Assembly: GCA_045538305.1 (NCBI GenBank)
Contig: JAZSRC010000056.1
Location: 1 to 40,768, forward strand
Direction: 5' to 3'
From: SFHK01 sp045538305
Lineage (GTDB): Bacteria > Bacillota > Clostridia > Christensenellales > Aristaeellaceae
Length of the DNA stretch: 40,768 nt
The notes beneath the pieces were generated by a model. It saw nothing but the letters and a program-made list of their open reading frames with translations. It was not told the DNA's origin and did not search any database. Shown piece by piece: positions 16,590 through 25,750 of the stretch. The position numbers and the translations under genes were made by a program. The first letter of the stretch is position 1. Each line of letters opens with the position of its first letter.

Positions 16590-17927
16590 ATGGCTATGAA
16601 TGTAAAGCTGACCGGCGTTAAAGGATTTATTGAAAAGCGTGAAATTGAGTATATGACTCCGGCTCTGAACGCGGCAAACGAGCTTCTTTTGAGCAGAAAA
16701 GGCCCCGGCAATGATTTCCTCGGATGGTTGGACCTGCCTGAAGAATATGATAAGGAAGAGTTCGCACGCATTCAGGCGGCCGCAAAGAAAATTCAGGGCG
16801 ACAGCGAAGTGCTGGTGGTAATCGGCATTGGAGGCTCCTACCTTGGCGCTCGTGCAGCCATCGAGTTCTGCAAAGGCCAGATGTACAACAGCATCCGCGA
16901 GGAGAACATTCCCGAAGTGTATTTCGTCGGCAGCAGCATCTCTTCATCCTACATCAACGATGTAGTGAAGATCATCGGCGAACGCGATTTTTCTGTGAAT
17001 ATCATTTCTAAGTCCGGTACCACTACCGAACCCGCAATTGCATTCCGCATTTTCAAAAAGATGCTGGAAGAGAAGTACGGCAAGGAAGGCGCCAAGGGAC
17101 GTATTTATGCCACAACCGACAAGGCGCGTGGCGCACTGAAAGCATTGTCCGATGCTGAAGGCTATGAAACCTTCGTTGTACCGGATGACGTTGGCGGACG
17201 ATTCTCCGTGCTGACCGGTGTGGGTCTGCTTCCCATTGCGGCAGCCGGAATCGATATTGAAAGAATGATGAAGGGCGCGCAGGACGCCCGAAAGGTATGC
17301 TTTGACGGCGATATCAATACAAACCCCTCCTTTCTGTATGCCGCCGTACGAAACATCCTCTATCGCAAAGGCAAGGCCGCCGAGATTCTTGTAAACTATG
17401 AACCCGCTCTCACCATGATGGGCGAATGGTTCAAGCAGTTGTATGCCGAAAGCGAAGGAAAAGACAATAAGGGCATTTTCCCGACGTCTGCTAACTTCTC
17501 TACCGATCTTCATTCCATTGGTCAGTTCATTCAGGACGGCACCAGAAACCTGTTTGAAACCGTCATCTGGGTAAATACACCCAGAAGCGAAGCCTATATT
17601 GAAGAAGCGGCCGAGGATATTGACGGACTGAACTATCTTGCCGGAAAGAGCGTACAGTTTGTAAACTCCAAGGCCTATCAGGGAACGCTGATGGCGCATA
17701 TGGACGGCGGTACGCCCAACATCATAATCGAAATTGACGAAGCCGATGCTTACCACTTCGGTTATCTGGTGTACTTCTTCGAGAAAGCATGCGGCCTGTC
17801 CGGCTATATTCTGGGTGTAAATCCGTTTGATCAGCCCGGTGTAGAAGCTTATAAAAAGAACATGTTTGCGCTTCTCGGAAAGCCCGGATATGAAGAGCGT
17901 AAAGCAGAGCTTGAAAAGCGCCTGTAA
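16590..17927 (+). CDS. pgi: Glucose-6-phosphate isomerase
   Basis: This 445-residue cytosolic enzyme interconverts glucose-6-phosphate and fructose-6-phosphate in glycolysis and gluconeogenesis. The length is that of the short Bacillota form. It shows the sugar-phosphate-binding segments GIGGSYLGARA and SKSGTTTEPAIAF, the signature DDVGGRFSVLTGVGLLP, and HSIGQFIQDGTRNLFET with the usual catalytic residues. The GGGATGG upstream is a weak, rather distant ribosome site; ATG 16596 is also possible and would remove two residues. The codons are more GC-rich and regular than in neighbouring genes, as expected of a highly expressed gene. Monocistronic, with a hairpin 20 bases after the stop. Confidence 0.96.
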   Translation: MAMNVKLTGVKGFIEKREIEYMTPALNAANELLLSRKGPGNDFLGWLDLPEEYDKEEFARIQAAAKKIQGDSEVLVVIGIGGSYLGARAAIEFCKGQMYNSIREENIPEVYFVGSSISSSYINDVVKIIGERDFSVNIISKSGTTTEPAIAFRIFKKMLEEKYGKEGAKGRIYATTDKARGALKALSDAEGYETFVVPDDVGGRFSVLTGVGLLPIAAAGIDIERMMKGAQDARKVCFDGDINTNPSFLYAAVRNILYRKGKAAEILVNYEPALTMMGEWFKQLYAESEGKDNKGIFPTSANFSTDLHSIGQFIQDGTRNLFETVIWVNTPRSEAYIEEAAEDIDGLNYLAGKSVQFVNSKAYQGTLMAHMDGGTPNIIIEIDEADAYHFGYLVYFFEKACGLSGYILGVNPFDQPGVEAYKKNMFALLGKPGYEERKAELEKRL

Positions 17928-17946
17928 AACCAAAACAACGTTGTGA

Positions 17947-17978
17947 GCGCCTCCTTTTTAGGAGGCGCGTGTTTCATA
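17947..17978 (+). terminator. Hairpin terminator of pgi
   Basis: GCGCCTCC and GGAGGCGC form a perfect 8-bp stem around TTTTTA. The tract behind it is weak (GTGTTTCAT). Confidence 0.65.
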
Positions 17979-18014
17979 CAATGAGTCCCAATTTTGCTTT
18001 GAAAGGAAACGCCC

Positions 18015-18905
18015 ATGCTTAAAATCATTCTTGCGCCCATTGTGGGCGGCGTAATCGGCTATATTACAAACGATTTAGCGATCAAAATGCTGTTTCACCC
18101 GCATAAACCTCTGTATATCGGTAAATGGCATGTACCTTTCACACCGGGGCTTATTCCATCGCAAAAGGAACGAATTGCAAAATCCTTAGGCGGCGTAATC
18201 AGTAAACAGCTTCTAAATGCGGAAACAATACAAAAAGAAGCGCTGAAAGAAGAAAACGTAAAATCATTAAAAAGAGGCGTGGAAAGCACGCTCACCAATC
18301 TTTTTCAGGATGAAACTATTATCCGCGAAAAACTGGAAACACGATTTGCGCCCGAAAAAATCGCGCTGTTTGAAGATCAGTTTACGGACATGATGGCAGA
18401 CGCCATATTTATACAGATACGAAAAGCTGGAATTGGTACCATCGTATCGCATGCGATCATGGAAGCTGCCAGCGAAAAGCTTCAGATTTTTGGTATCAGC
18501 CTTGCGCTTCTTGGCGGCGCTGCAGGCATTGAACGCGCGATAACCAGCATGATTGACGCAAAGATCGAGGAAAAGGGACCGGAAATGATACGCTCAAAGG
18601 TAGAAGAGATGGAAAAGGATTTTCTGTCCCGAAAAATTTCGGACATATCTGGAGCATATGCAGCAAAGATTCCGGAGATTGCAAATAAGATTGTCGGTCT
18701 CTATGAAACGATCATTACCAGGCATTTGGGAAGCTTGCTTGATAAGGTAAAGATTGATGTGATTATAGAAAACAAGATTGCTTCTTTTGATGCTGCTCAG
18801 CTTGAAAAAATGATTTTTGGAATCATGAAACGGGAATTGAACGCCATCGTCTACCTTGGAGCAGCGCTTGGCTTTCTGATGGGCTTTGTCAATCTGCTAT
18901 GGTAG
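18015..18905 (+). CDS. DUF445 (YheB-like) membrane protein
   Basis: This 296-residue protein of the DUF445 family, similar to Bacillus YheB, has unknown function. A hydrophobic N-terminus with GGVIGYITNDLAIKMLFHPH, the family hallmark, precedes VPFTPGLIPSQKERIA. A long helical, probably peripheral or coiled middle (about 60-265) follows. A C-terminal transmembrane helix at about 272-292 ends the chain. GAAAGGAAA lies 6-8 bases before the ATG. The creatininase-like gene starts 19 bases after its stop, so the two may be co-transcribed, but no functional link is known. Confidence 0.85.
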   Translation: MLKIILAPIVGGVIGYITNDLAIKMLFHPHKPLYIGKWHVPFTPGLIPSQKERIAKSLGGVISKQLLNAETIQKEALKEENVKSLKRGVESTLTNLFQDETIIREKLETRFAPEKIALFEDQFTDMMADAIFIQIRKAGIGTIVSHAIMEAASEKLQIFGISLALLGGAAGIERAITSMIDAKIEEKGPEMIRSKVEEMEKDFLSRKISDISGAYAAKIPEIANKIVGLYETIITRHLGSLLDKVKIDVIIENKIASFDAAQLEKMIFGIMKRELNAIVYLGAALGFLMGFVNLLW

Positions 18906-18924
18906 ACGGGAAAGGAAGATGACT

Positions 18925-19728
18925 ATGAAGGTACGCTGGGAACATTTGACTCCGCCGGAATTTCGAAAGCTGGCAAAGGAAGAAAAGGTATGCCTTCTTC
19001 CAATTGGATCCCTCGAAAGACATGGAGAGCACCTTCCGCTTGGAACAGATGCATTGACAGCGCATAGAATTTGTGTTATGGCAGCAGAAGAAGAACCTTG
19101 CGTGGTATTTCCGCCATACTGGTTCGGACAGGTGCACGAAGCCTCTTGCTTCCATGGCACTGTAAACTTTCCCGGTGAAATGCTGTATAAAATGCTTGAA
19201 ACATTGCTGGATCAGATTGCGCTGAATGGGTTTACAAAAATACTGATTGTCAGCGGACATGGCGGAAACACGGATTGGCTTCACTATTTCCAGATGACGC
19301 AATGCGACAGAGAGACTGATTATACCGTATATTCTGTTTTCGATACGCATGGAGACCATGTCCGGGCGCTTTCCGATATCTGGGATACGCCTGCCGGCGG
19401 ACATGCGGACGAAAAAGAAACCAGCGTTATGATGGCCATAACGCCGGATGCCGTAAAAATGGAGTATCAGAAGTTTGATGAGCCCATCCTTTCAAAAGGT
19501 ATGCACGACCACCTGAAGGAAGTTCATACCGGCCTTTGGTGGTATGGTAAATATCCCGAACAGGTAACCGGTACGCCTTCTGCGGCAAGTAGAGAAAAAG
19601 GAGAAAAGGTACTTGAAGCGGCCAAGCTTGATTTGATTGAAGCAATACGCCTGGTGAAAGCAGACGAAACGGTTCCAAAGCTTCAAAAAGAGTTTTACGA
19701 AAGACGCAAGGCACTAAAAAAGTTCTGA
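18925..19728 (+). CDS. Creatininase-family amidohydrolase
   Basis: This 267-residue metal-dependent amidohydrolase of the creatininase fold belongs to a family that includes creatininase, formamide hydrolases of flavin/purine salvage (ArfB) and the mycofactocin peptidase MftE. Metal-binding positions are visible: Glu31 and His33 in GSLERHGEHLPLGTD with Asp42, the SGHGGN motif near residue 110, and Glu in GGHADEKETS. The substrate cannot be told from sequence. ATG 18925 is used because GGAAG ends 6 bases before it; ATG 18919 is too close. The following genes (AEC carrier, M29 aminopeptidase, URO-D-like) are in the same direction, with gaps of about 40-100 bases, so a loose catabolic cluster is possible. 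Confidence 0.85.
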   Translation: MKVRWEHLTPPEFRKLAKEEKVCLLPIGSLERHGEHLPLGTDALTAHRICVMAAEEEPCVVFPPYWFGQVHEASCFHGTVNFPGEMLYKMLETLLDQIALNGFTKILIVSGHGGNTDWLHYFQMTQCDRETDYTVYSVFDTHGDHVRALSDIWDTPAGGHADEKETSVMMAITPDAVKMEYQKFDEPILSKGMHDHLKEVHTGLWWYGKYPEQVTGTPSAASREKGEKVLEAAKLDLIEAIRLVKADETVPKLQKEFYERRKALKKF

Positions 19729-19830
19729 CAGAATGAAAACGTATGCTTTTTATACTGAAACATACGGTGAATAAGAAAAAGTTAACGGGTATAAGGAATA
19801 CTCAGTATATATCATACAGGGAGGCATTTC

Positions 19831-20751
19831 ATGCAGACGCTCACAACCATTCTTTCAAAAGCGCTACCGGTATTTATTGTACTTGCCATCGGCATGCTCA
19901 CACGGAAAAAGAACCTGCTTTCCCGCGAGGGAATCAGCAATATGAAGAGTTTTGTTGTAAACATTACGCTTCCGTTTGTTATGTTCTCGGCGTTTGCAAA
20001 GGCCGAATACACCATCAACAGCTTGCTTACGCCTTTAACAATATTCGTTATCTGCGTACTGATGCTTTTGCTCGGCCGCATCGGATGCAAGACCATGCGC
20101 GTATCCGGTAAGCTCTCGCCGTATCTTGCTACCGGTTTTGAAGCCGGCATGCTTGGTTATGCTTTGTTTGCATTGTTGTTCCCCGAAGAAAAGACGGATG
20201 CGTTTGCATCGATCGATCTTGGACAAGTGCTTTTTGTGTTTACGGTGTACAAAGCGCTTCTTGCAGGTAAGGGGAATCTGAAGAGCGTATTTTCCGAGGC
20301 GATCCATGCGCCAACTGTTTGGGGTATTCTGATCGGTCTTGTTGTTGGCGTAAGCGGTCTGTATAAAGCCCTTGAACCAAGCGGTATATCCGGCGTGCTC
20401 GATTCCGTATCCGATTTTATCGCTGCTCCGACCAGCGCCGTTATACTCCTTACCATTGGCTACGACCTTGCGCCCGGTTCGATCAATTGGCGGAAAACCG
20501 GAAAACTGATTGCATTAAGGCTTTTGGTTGCAGGCATAGCCCTTGGAATTGTCTATCTGTTTGACCGGTTTGTCCTCGGCGGCATCATGCACACTGGTGC
20601 ATTGGTGCTCATGTTCATTCTTCCGCCTCCGTACGTTCTGCCTGTTTTTGCAGATGTGGAGGAGGAGCGCGGCGATATTTCCTCCGCGCTATCGGCGCTT
20701 ACGCTTGCAAGCATCATTCTCTTTATGATCATGACAATCGCTTTCCGATAA
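19831..20751 (+). CDS. AEC-family transporter
   Basis: This 306-residue membrane protein of the auxin efflux carrier (AEC/PF03547) family has about ten transmembrane helices. Bacterial members carry malate, malonate or other organic anions. The N-terminal half has the NITLPFVMFSAFAKAE segment; the C-terminal half has PTSAVILLTIGYDLAPG and FILPPPYVLPVFADVEEE, typical of the family's crossed broken helices. GGGAGG lies 8 bases before ATG 19831. The 102-base gap to the creatininase gene shows no clear terminator, so read-through is possible. The substrate is unknown; the neighbours suggest a link to amide or peptide breakdown. Confidence 0.87.
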   Translation: MQTLTTILSKALPVFIVLAIGMLTRKKNLLSREGISNMKSFVVNITLPFVMFSAFAKAEYTINSLLTPLTIFVICVLMLLLGRIGCKTMRVSGKLSPYLATGFEAGMLGYALFALLFPEEKTDAFASIDLGQVLFVFTVYKALLAGKGNLKSVFSEAIHAPTVWGILIGLVVGVSGLYKALEPSGISGVLDSVSDFIAAPTSAVILLTIGYDLAPGSINWRKTGKLIALRLLVAGIALGIVYLFDRFVLGGIMHTGALVLMFILPPPYVLPVFADVEEERGDISSALSALTLASIILFMIMTIAFR

Positions 20752-20851
20752 AACATGAACGTTGGCATTGTGTTATCGTTCACCCTTCACTGAAACCGGA
20801 TGTATAAAACTGATATCAATCGAAAATCAAAACAGAGCGGGGGATTCATAC

Positions 20852-22075
20852 ATGCAGAAAAGCAGATTGAAAAAATACGCAAAGTTGATCGCGAAAATGG
20901 GCGCAAACGTTCAGAAAGGGCAGGACGTTATATTGAATGCCGGACTCGATCAGCCTGAATTCGTCGGTATGGTGGTAGAGGAACTCTATAAGCTTGGCGC
21001 GAGGAAGGTTCATGTAAAATGGAATATGTCCAGTCTTACCAAGCATCACGTAAAATACCAAAGCATGAAAACGCTTTCGACGGTTGACAGCTACGAAGAG
21101 GCTGAATTAAAATTCGCAGCCGATGTGCTCCCGGCGCGTATCAGCATTATTTCTCCGGATCCCGACGGACTAAAAGGCATTGACGTTCAGAAAATGAGCA
21201 AAGGACAGCAGGCCAAATACCCGGTCATCAAACCCTACAGGGATGCTATGGATGGAAAAACGCAGTGGACAATTGCGGCTGTTCCCAGCAAGCCTTGGGC
21301 AAAGAAGGTGTTCCCGAATGATCGCATAACCGTCGCTATGGAAAAGCTGTGGGAAGCAATTCTTGAAACTGCCCGAGTGAACGACGATCCGATCATGGCC
21401 TGGGAGGCGCATAACGCGGATGTGCAAAGCCGCTGTGAATATCTGAATTCACTTTCGCTTACTGCGCTTAAGTATAAAGCTTCTAACGGAACTGATCTGA
21501 CGGTCGGTATGATTGACGGAGGCCTGTTCTGCGGGGCTATAGAGACCACAAAAGGCGGCGTTGCTTTTAACCCAAACATTCCTACAGAAGAATGCTTTAT
21601 CACGCCCAAAAAGGGCGTTGCGGAGGGGATCGTGTATTCATCCATGCCGCTTTCCTATCAAGGGGCGCTGATCAATAATTTCTATCTGAAATTTGAAAAC
21701 GGCCGCGTCGTTGAAGCGCACGCGGAGCAAAATGATGAACGACTTCAGAAAATGATTCATATGGATGAAGGCGCTTCTATGCTTGGCGAATGCGCGCTTG
21801 TACCGTTTGACAGCCCGATAAACAAAACGGGTCTGCTTTTCTACAATACGCTCTTTGATGAAAATGCAAGCTGCCATTTTGCCCTTGGCCGCGGGTATTC
21901 AGAAAGCGTCCCCAATCATCACGAAAAGACGCTTGAGGAAATACGGGAAGCCGGCGTAAACGAATCCATGATTCATGTAGATTTCATGATTGGCACTGAA
22001 GATCTTTCTGTAACCGGAATCACCAAGGACGGAAAAGAAGTCGAAATCTTCAGAAACGGCAATTGGGCGTTTTGA
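20852..22075 (+). CDS. M29-family aminopeptidase
   Basis: This 407-residue metallo-aminopeptidase of family M29 (thermophilic aminopeptidase / PepS / AmpS type) is cytosolic and removes N-terminal residues from peptides. Metal ligands fall in the expected C-terminal motifs: Glu in HMDEGASMLGECALVPF, His in ASCHFALGRGY, and His and Asp in MIHVDFMIGTEDLSVTG. The start is ATG 20852, 8 bases after GGGGGA; the frame runs back to 20762 without a ribosome site. It lies between the AEC carrier (100 bases upstream) and the URO-D-like gene (42 bases downstream), and may share a transcript with the latter. Confidence 0.92.
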   Translation: MQKSRLKKYAKLIAKMGANVQKGQDVILNAGLDQPEFVGMVVEELYKLGARKVHVKWNMSSLTKHHVKYQSMKTLSTVDSYEEAELKFAADVLPARISIISPDPDGLKGIDVQKMSKGQQAKYPVIKPYRDAMDGKTQWTIAAVPSKPWAKKVFPNDRITVAMEKLWEAILETARVNDDPIMAWEAHNADVQSRCEYLNSLSLTALKYKASNGTDLTVGMIDGGLFCGAIETTKGGVAFNPNIPTEECFITPKKGVAEGIVYSSMPLSYQGALINNFYLKFENGRVVEAHAEQNDERLQKMIHMDEGASMLGECALVPFDSPINKTGLLFYNTLFDENASCHFALGRGYSESVPNHHEKTLEEIREAGVNESMIHVDFMIGTEDLSVTGITKDGKEVEIFRNGNWAF

Positions 22076-22117
22076 AGCTGTTGTCGGTCTAATTCTTGAA
22101 TCAAGGGAGACATTGAT

Positions 22118-23176
22118 ATGACATCAAAAGAACGTTTCCTCAGAATGTACCAGCATAAGGAGGCCGATCGCGTACCGATTACGGACATTCCTTGGGAAGG
22201 CACTTTCAAACGCTGGCAGAACGAAGGAATGCCTGCGGATGCGGACTGGACGGAGTATTTCGGCATAGACAAAACTGCCGGGATCTATGTAGATATTACC
22301 CCTAGGTATGAGGAAAAAATCATAGAGGAAACCGATCGCTACAGGATTTATACAACAAAATGGGGCGTTACCCAAAAAAGCTTCAAAACGCTGGATTCCA
22401 CACCGCATTTCCTTGATTTTACGGTGACAACCCCCGAAGCATGGGAAGATGCAAAAAGGCGCATGAAGCTTGATGACGATCGGATCAACTGGGCGTATCT
22501 GAAAAAGGAATATCCGAAGTGGATCAGCGAAGGGCGATGGATCAGCGCAAATTTCTGGTTCGGTTTTGATGTGACCCACTCATGGATGGTAGGCACGGAA
22601 ACGCTTCTGATCGCGATGCATGAGGAACCGGAATGGGTTAAGGATATGTTCGATACGTACCTTACCAGCTGTATCGCATTGTTTGACCGCATATGGGACG
22701 CCGGCTATCGGTTTGATTGCATCTATTGGCCGGATGATATGGGCTATAAGGGCAATACATTCTTTTCGAATGCAATGTACCGCGAGCTTTTGAAGCCCTA
22801 TCACAAAAAGGCCGTTGAATGGGCGCACAGCAAAGGCATTTACGCCAATCTGCATTCCTGCGGAAATATTATGACTCGCATAGACGATCTGGTAGAAATC
22901 GGCGTCGATTGCTTAAATCCGCTGGAAATAAAAGCCGGTATGGATCCGATTGCCTTAAAACAGCAATATGGCGAAAAACTGGCGCTTCAGGGTGGTATAA
23001 ACGCAGTGCTTTGGGATGATAAGGAAAAGATCATCTCCGAAATCGACAGAATCGTGCCGGTTCTAAAAGAAAACGGAGGATTTATATTCTCCTCCGATCA
23101 TTCTATACCCAATACCGTTTCTCTTGAAAATTTCCGTGTGATCGTAGAGGAAATCAAGAAAATCGGAAAATACTAA
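22118..23176 (+). CDS. Uroporphyrinogen-decarboxylase-family protein
   Basis: This 352-residue URO-D/PF01208 barrel protein belongs to the branch abundant in Clostridia that is related to corrinoid methyltransferases (MtaA/CmuA-like), not to true HemE. Typical features are the N-terminal TSKERFLRMYQHKEADRVPI, YWPDDMGYKGNTFFSNAMYRELLKP in the middle, HSCGNIMTRIDDLVEIGVDCLNPLE with the His-x-Cys zinc-site element seen in methyltransferases, and the C-terminal GGFIFSSDHSIPNTVSLENF. The N-terminal Arg pattern used by HemE to hold the porphyrinogen is not evident. No corrinoid protein is nearby. AGGGAGA lies 7 bases before the ATG. It is the last gene of the plus-strand run and ends at a hairpin shared with marR. 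Confidence 0.85.
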   Translation: MTSKERFLRMYQHKEADRVPITDIPWEGTFKRWQNEGMPADADWTEYFGIDKTAGIYVDITPRYEEKIIEETDRYRIYTTKWGVTQKSFKTLDSTPHFLDFTVTTPEAWEDAKRRMKLDDDRINWAYLKKEYPKWISEGRWISANFWFGFDVTHSWMVGTETLLIAMHEEPEWVKDMFDTYLTSCIALFDRIWDAGYRFDCIYWPDDMGYKGNTFFSNAMYRELLKPYHKKAVEWAHSKGIYANLHSCGNIMTRIDDLVEIGVDCLNPLEIKAGMDPIALKQQYGEKLALQGGINAVLWDDKEKIISEIDRIVPVLKENGGFIFSSDHSIPNTVSLENFRVIVEEIKKIGKY

Positions 23177-23193
23177 CCGCTTAACAATACATC

Positions 23194-23225
23194 AGACGGT
23201 TTGCTTTACGGCAAACCGTCTTTAC
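23194..23225. terminator. Hairpin terminator between convergent genes
   Basis: AGACGGTTTGC (23194-23204) pairs perfectly with 23211-23221, followed on the plus strand by TTTACTGATTT. It overlaps the last codons of the marR gene, so it serves as coding DNA on one strand and terminator on the other. Confidence 0.7.
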
Positions 23226-23655
23226 TGATTTGTTTTAAGTTATTGGCGATGGTTTCCAGCGCCATGTAAAACGTTTCGCGTGTTACATCGGAAAGGCTTG
23301 CGCCCGCAATCTCTACAGCCAATTGCGCGCGCTTCTTAACCTGATCCGCAGCGCGTTTTCCTTGTTCTGTCAGAATCAGTCGCGCCCGGTATTGGTTTTG
23401 CCTTTCATTTTCGCGCTTTAAAAGCCCCTTGCCTTCAAGTATCGTGATCATTCTCGATACATCCGACTTATCTTTTCCGCATATTTCGCATAGGCGAGCA
23501 GATGTTATTCCCTTGTCGAAGCTGCTCAGCGCATTCAGATAAATGGCATGGGCACTTTTCAGACCGTATTTTTCCATTTCGTCTGCTGCAAGCTTATGCC
23601 AATAACGGGATATTTCTGAAATCATGTAAGAAAAACGCTCAAATCGGCCTTCCAC
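23206..23655 (-). CDS. MarR-family regulator
   Basis: This 149-residue winged-helix regulator is of normal MarR size. The recognition helix and wing are visible: ITSARLCEICGKDKSDVSRMITILEGKGLLKREN (about residues 49-82) and the wing up to RLILTEQGK. Flanking helices form the dimer interface. The start is GTG 23655 with AAGGAG 7 bases upstream. A perfect 13-bp inverted repeat covers the promoter just upstream, so it most likely represses itself. No transporter or enzyme follows in the operon; targets may lie elsewhere. The secreted protein gene upstream reads into this region, so read-through is possible. Confidence 0.9.
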   Translation of the reverse strand: MEGRFERFSYMISEISRYWHKLAADEMEKYGLKSAHAIYLNALSSFDKGITSARLCEICGKDKSDVSRMITILEGKGLLKRENERQNQYRARLILTEQGKRAADQVKKRAQLAVEIAGASLSDVTRETFYMALETIANNLKQISKDGLP

Positions 23656-23673
23656 AAAAACACTCCTTAAAAA

Positions 23674-23705
23674 ATATAGGATGTTGAATATACAACATCC
23701 TATAT
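23674..23705. promoter_or_regulatory. Perfect palindromic operator of the marR gene
   Basis: ATATAGGATGTTG (23674-23686) and its exact reverse complement (23693-23705) are separated by 6 bases. It lies 19 bases upstream of the GTG and contains TATA-rich ends that could be the minus-strand -10. This layout is typical of MarR autoregulation. Confidence 0.75.
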
Positions 23706-23742
23706 TATACGCAGAGGATTAAGCTGTGTCAACTGTATTCGA

Positions 23743-24348
23743 TTATTCGGCAAAGGTTGCAAGCATATTGTCAAGAACCGCAATATAGGATTCAAGCTCG
23801 GCAGTATCCGTGGTTGCAGAAGTCATGGAGAAGGTATACATATTACCGCTTTCGCAGGTAAGATACTGGTAACCGGTCATGTTGGTTCCGACCATGTTGT
23901 AAGCGTAGATCAGCTGAACATACTGCTTGCCATTCGTTTCATAAACAGAACCCTTATCGATGAAAGCAATGTTTTCGAACATGGATTCATAGGTGGCGAT
24001 GAGAGAATCGCCCATCAGCAGAAGAAGCGTATCTGCAGTTACGGGAATTCCGATACTCTGAACAGTAATATTGATATTGTCGCCTTTTTCATTCATAAAC
24101 ATAGCCATATTGGTTTGTATTACCTGATCAGCGAAAGATTCATAGTCAAATGCCCCGCCGGTAGCTTCGGTCATAAGCGGAAGAAGCTCAACCAGAGTTT
24201 CGGAGTCGATCGTAAACCAATCGGCCGGATACTGAACCGTGTAACCTAGCACGGGATGCGTATAGTTCGTGTAAGGGGATGTTTCTGCGACAGCAAATAC
24301 GGAAAGGGAAAGGGCAAGTACCAGAACAAGAGCAAATAACTTTTTCAT
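23743..24348 (-). CDS. Small secreted protein, PsbP/DUF1795-like
   Basis: This 201-residue exported protein has a signal peptide at residues 1-21 (cleavage after VAVA-like sequence before Glu-Thr-Ser). There is no lipobox Cys. The mature part starts with HPVLGYTVQYPADW, which resembles the start of PsbP-like/DUF1795 domains (exported single-domain proteins with F-x-I-x-Y-P-x-x-W), and continues as alternating strands and helices. Function unknown. AAAGGAGAG lies 6 bases before the ATG. It is acidic and alone on the minus strand; no partner is evident. Confidence 0.75.
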   Translation of the reverse strand: MKKLFALVLVLALSLSVFAVAETSPYTNYTHPVLGYTVQYPADWFTIDSETLVELLPLMTEATGGAFDYESFADQVIQTNMAMFMNEKGDNINITVQSIGIPVTADTLLLLMGDSLIATYESMFENIAFIDKGSVYETNGKQYVQLIYAYNMVGTNMTGYQYLTCESGNMYTFSMTSATTDTAELESYIAVLDNMLATFAE

Positions 24349-24502
24349 GATCGTCTCTCCTTTTTATAGAATATAACAAGTATATGCAATTACATTTAAT
24401 TTGTCAATGTTTTACACGAAATGACGATCGTATTTTATGCGTATGAAGAAAAACGTGTACATATATTGGAAGCCGCATATTAAATTTGTTTCATTCTGCG
24501 CC

Positions 24503-24548
24503 ATATCTGATTTCAGATATTGAAGCAAGAGGGCAAAAAGAGTATAAT
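24503..24548 (+). promoter_or_regulatory. Promoter with abutting 18-bp palindrome
   Basis: TTGAAG (24520-24525) and TATAAT (24543-24548) are separated by 17 bases. The perfect dyad ATATCTGA-TT-TCAGATAT (24503-24520) shares one base with the -35. This is a natural place for a regulator site controlling the methyltransferase/GH127/CE7 operon. Confidence 0.5.
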
Positions 24549-24577
24549 AAACTGATCAATATGAAAATGAGTGGTAT

Positions 24578-25750
24578 ATGAAAATGAAATGGATTGCATC
24601 CGCAGCCTTCGGAATGGAAGGATTAACGGGAAAAGATCTCAAGCGCCTTGGCGCGGAAAACGTAACCGTGCTGAATGTCGGCGGCGCTACTTTTGAAGGA
24701 AACATGGAAATGGGCATGAAGGCAAATCTGTGGCTCAGATGCGCCGATCACGTTTCCCTCATCGTCGGAGAGTTTGAAGCTAGAAGCTTTGAAGAACTTT
24801 TTACTGGAATCAGATCCATTGAATGGGCGGATCATCTGGATTACGATACTGCTTTTCCCATCCGAGCACATTGTGTGAAAAGCACGCTGATGAGTCCCTC
24901 AGATTGTCAGAAGATTGCCAAGAAGGCAATTGCAGAAAGCCTGAAGGACGAATACGGCGGAGACTGGCTGCCGGAATCAGGAGCGCTTGTTCAGATTGAC
25001 ATATCCATCCGTGACGATAAGGTAACGGTTTCGCTTGATGCATCTGGAGAACCTCTTTCCAAACGTGGGTACCGCACCTGGAACGGAGAAGCGCCACTCA
25101 GAGAGACGTTGGCTGCTGCACTCGTGCTTACCAGCAATTGGCATCCGTGGCAGCCTTTGTACGATCCATGCTGCGGAACCGGAACGCTTTTGATTGAAGC
25201 CGCTTTTATTGCATTAAACCGTGCGCCGGGCCTTCGTCGTCCTTTCGCTATGGAGAAATGGCCGTTTGTCGATAAAGAAAAGCTCGAAAAAGTGCGCCGC
25301 GAAGCACAAAGTAAGTATGATGAGTGCGCTGATCGGCCGATTAAAATCGCAGGCAGCGATATTGATCCGGAAGCAATTGAGCTTGCCGGCAGGCACATCC
25401 GCCAAGCGGGACTTTCCGGCAGAATTGATCTGAGCGTCAAGGATATGCGCGAGGTTACGCTAAAGGGCGAACCGGGAGCTATCATTGCAAATCCGCCATA
25501 TGGCGAAAGAATCGGCGACAGACGCGTCGCTCATGTTGTTGCCAAACAGCTTGGAGAACTTTCCAAGCGCTGTCCCGGCTGGAATGTATACGCTTTCTCA
25601 GCGGACATGGGCTTTGAAAGAGAATATGGCCGACGCGCAAGCCGAAGAAGGCGTTTTTATAACGGAAAAATCGAATGTGAATACCATATGTTTGAAAACG
25701 AGATCAAACCTCAGAACAAAGGCGCTCAAACGCGGGGAGGCAAAAAATGA
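24578..25750 (+). CDS. THUMP-domain 23S rRNA methyltransferase (RlmL/YpsC-like)
   Basis: This 390-residue class I RNA methyltransferase should be cytosolic and make N2-methylguanosine in 23S rRNA (RlmL N-terminal half / YpsC type). Residues about 1-60 are a ferredoxin-like segment. A THUMP RNA-binding domain follows (about 62-160), then the SAM-binding Rossmann domain with DPCCGTGTLLIEAA (motif I) and the catalytic NPPYGER (motif IV) near residue 310. It lacks the RlmK domain of the E. coli fusion, as in other Bacillota. The ribosome site is weak (GAGTGG). It overlaps the next gene by 4 bases (ATGA), so translation is coupled to the GH127 enzyme, an odd partner for an rRNA modifier. Confidence 0.92.
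   Translation: MKMKWIASAAFGMEGLTGKDLKRLGAENVTVLNVGGATFEGNMEMGMKANLWLRCADHVSLIVGEFEARSFEELFTGIRSIEWADHLDYDTAFPIRAHCVKSTLMSPSDCQKIAKKAIAESLKDEYGGDWLPESGALVQIDISIRDDKVTVSLDASGEPLSKRGYRTWNGEAPLRETLAAALVLTSNWHPWQPLYDPCCGTGTLLIEAAFIALNRAPGLRRPFAMEKWPFVDKEKLEKVRREAQSKYDECADRPIKIAGSDIDPEAIELAGRHIRQAGLSGRIDLSVKDMREVTLKGEPGAIIANPPYGERIGDRRVAHVVAKQLGELSKRCPGWNVYAFSADMGFEREYGRRASRRRRFYNGKIECEYHMFENEIKPQNKGAQTRGGKK

Noticed and set aside
16944..17933. 329-codon open frame on the minus strand
   Set aside because: It is the antisense shadow of pgi; codon pattern and residue content do not resemble a protein family and there is no ribosome site.
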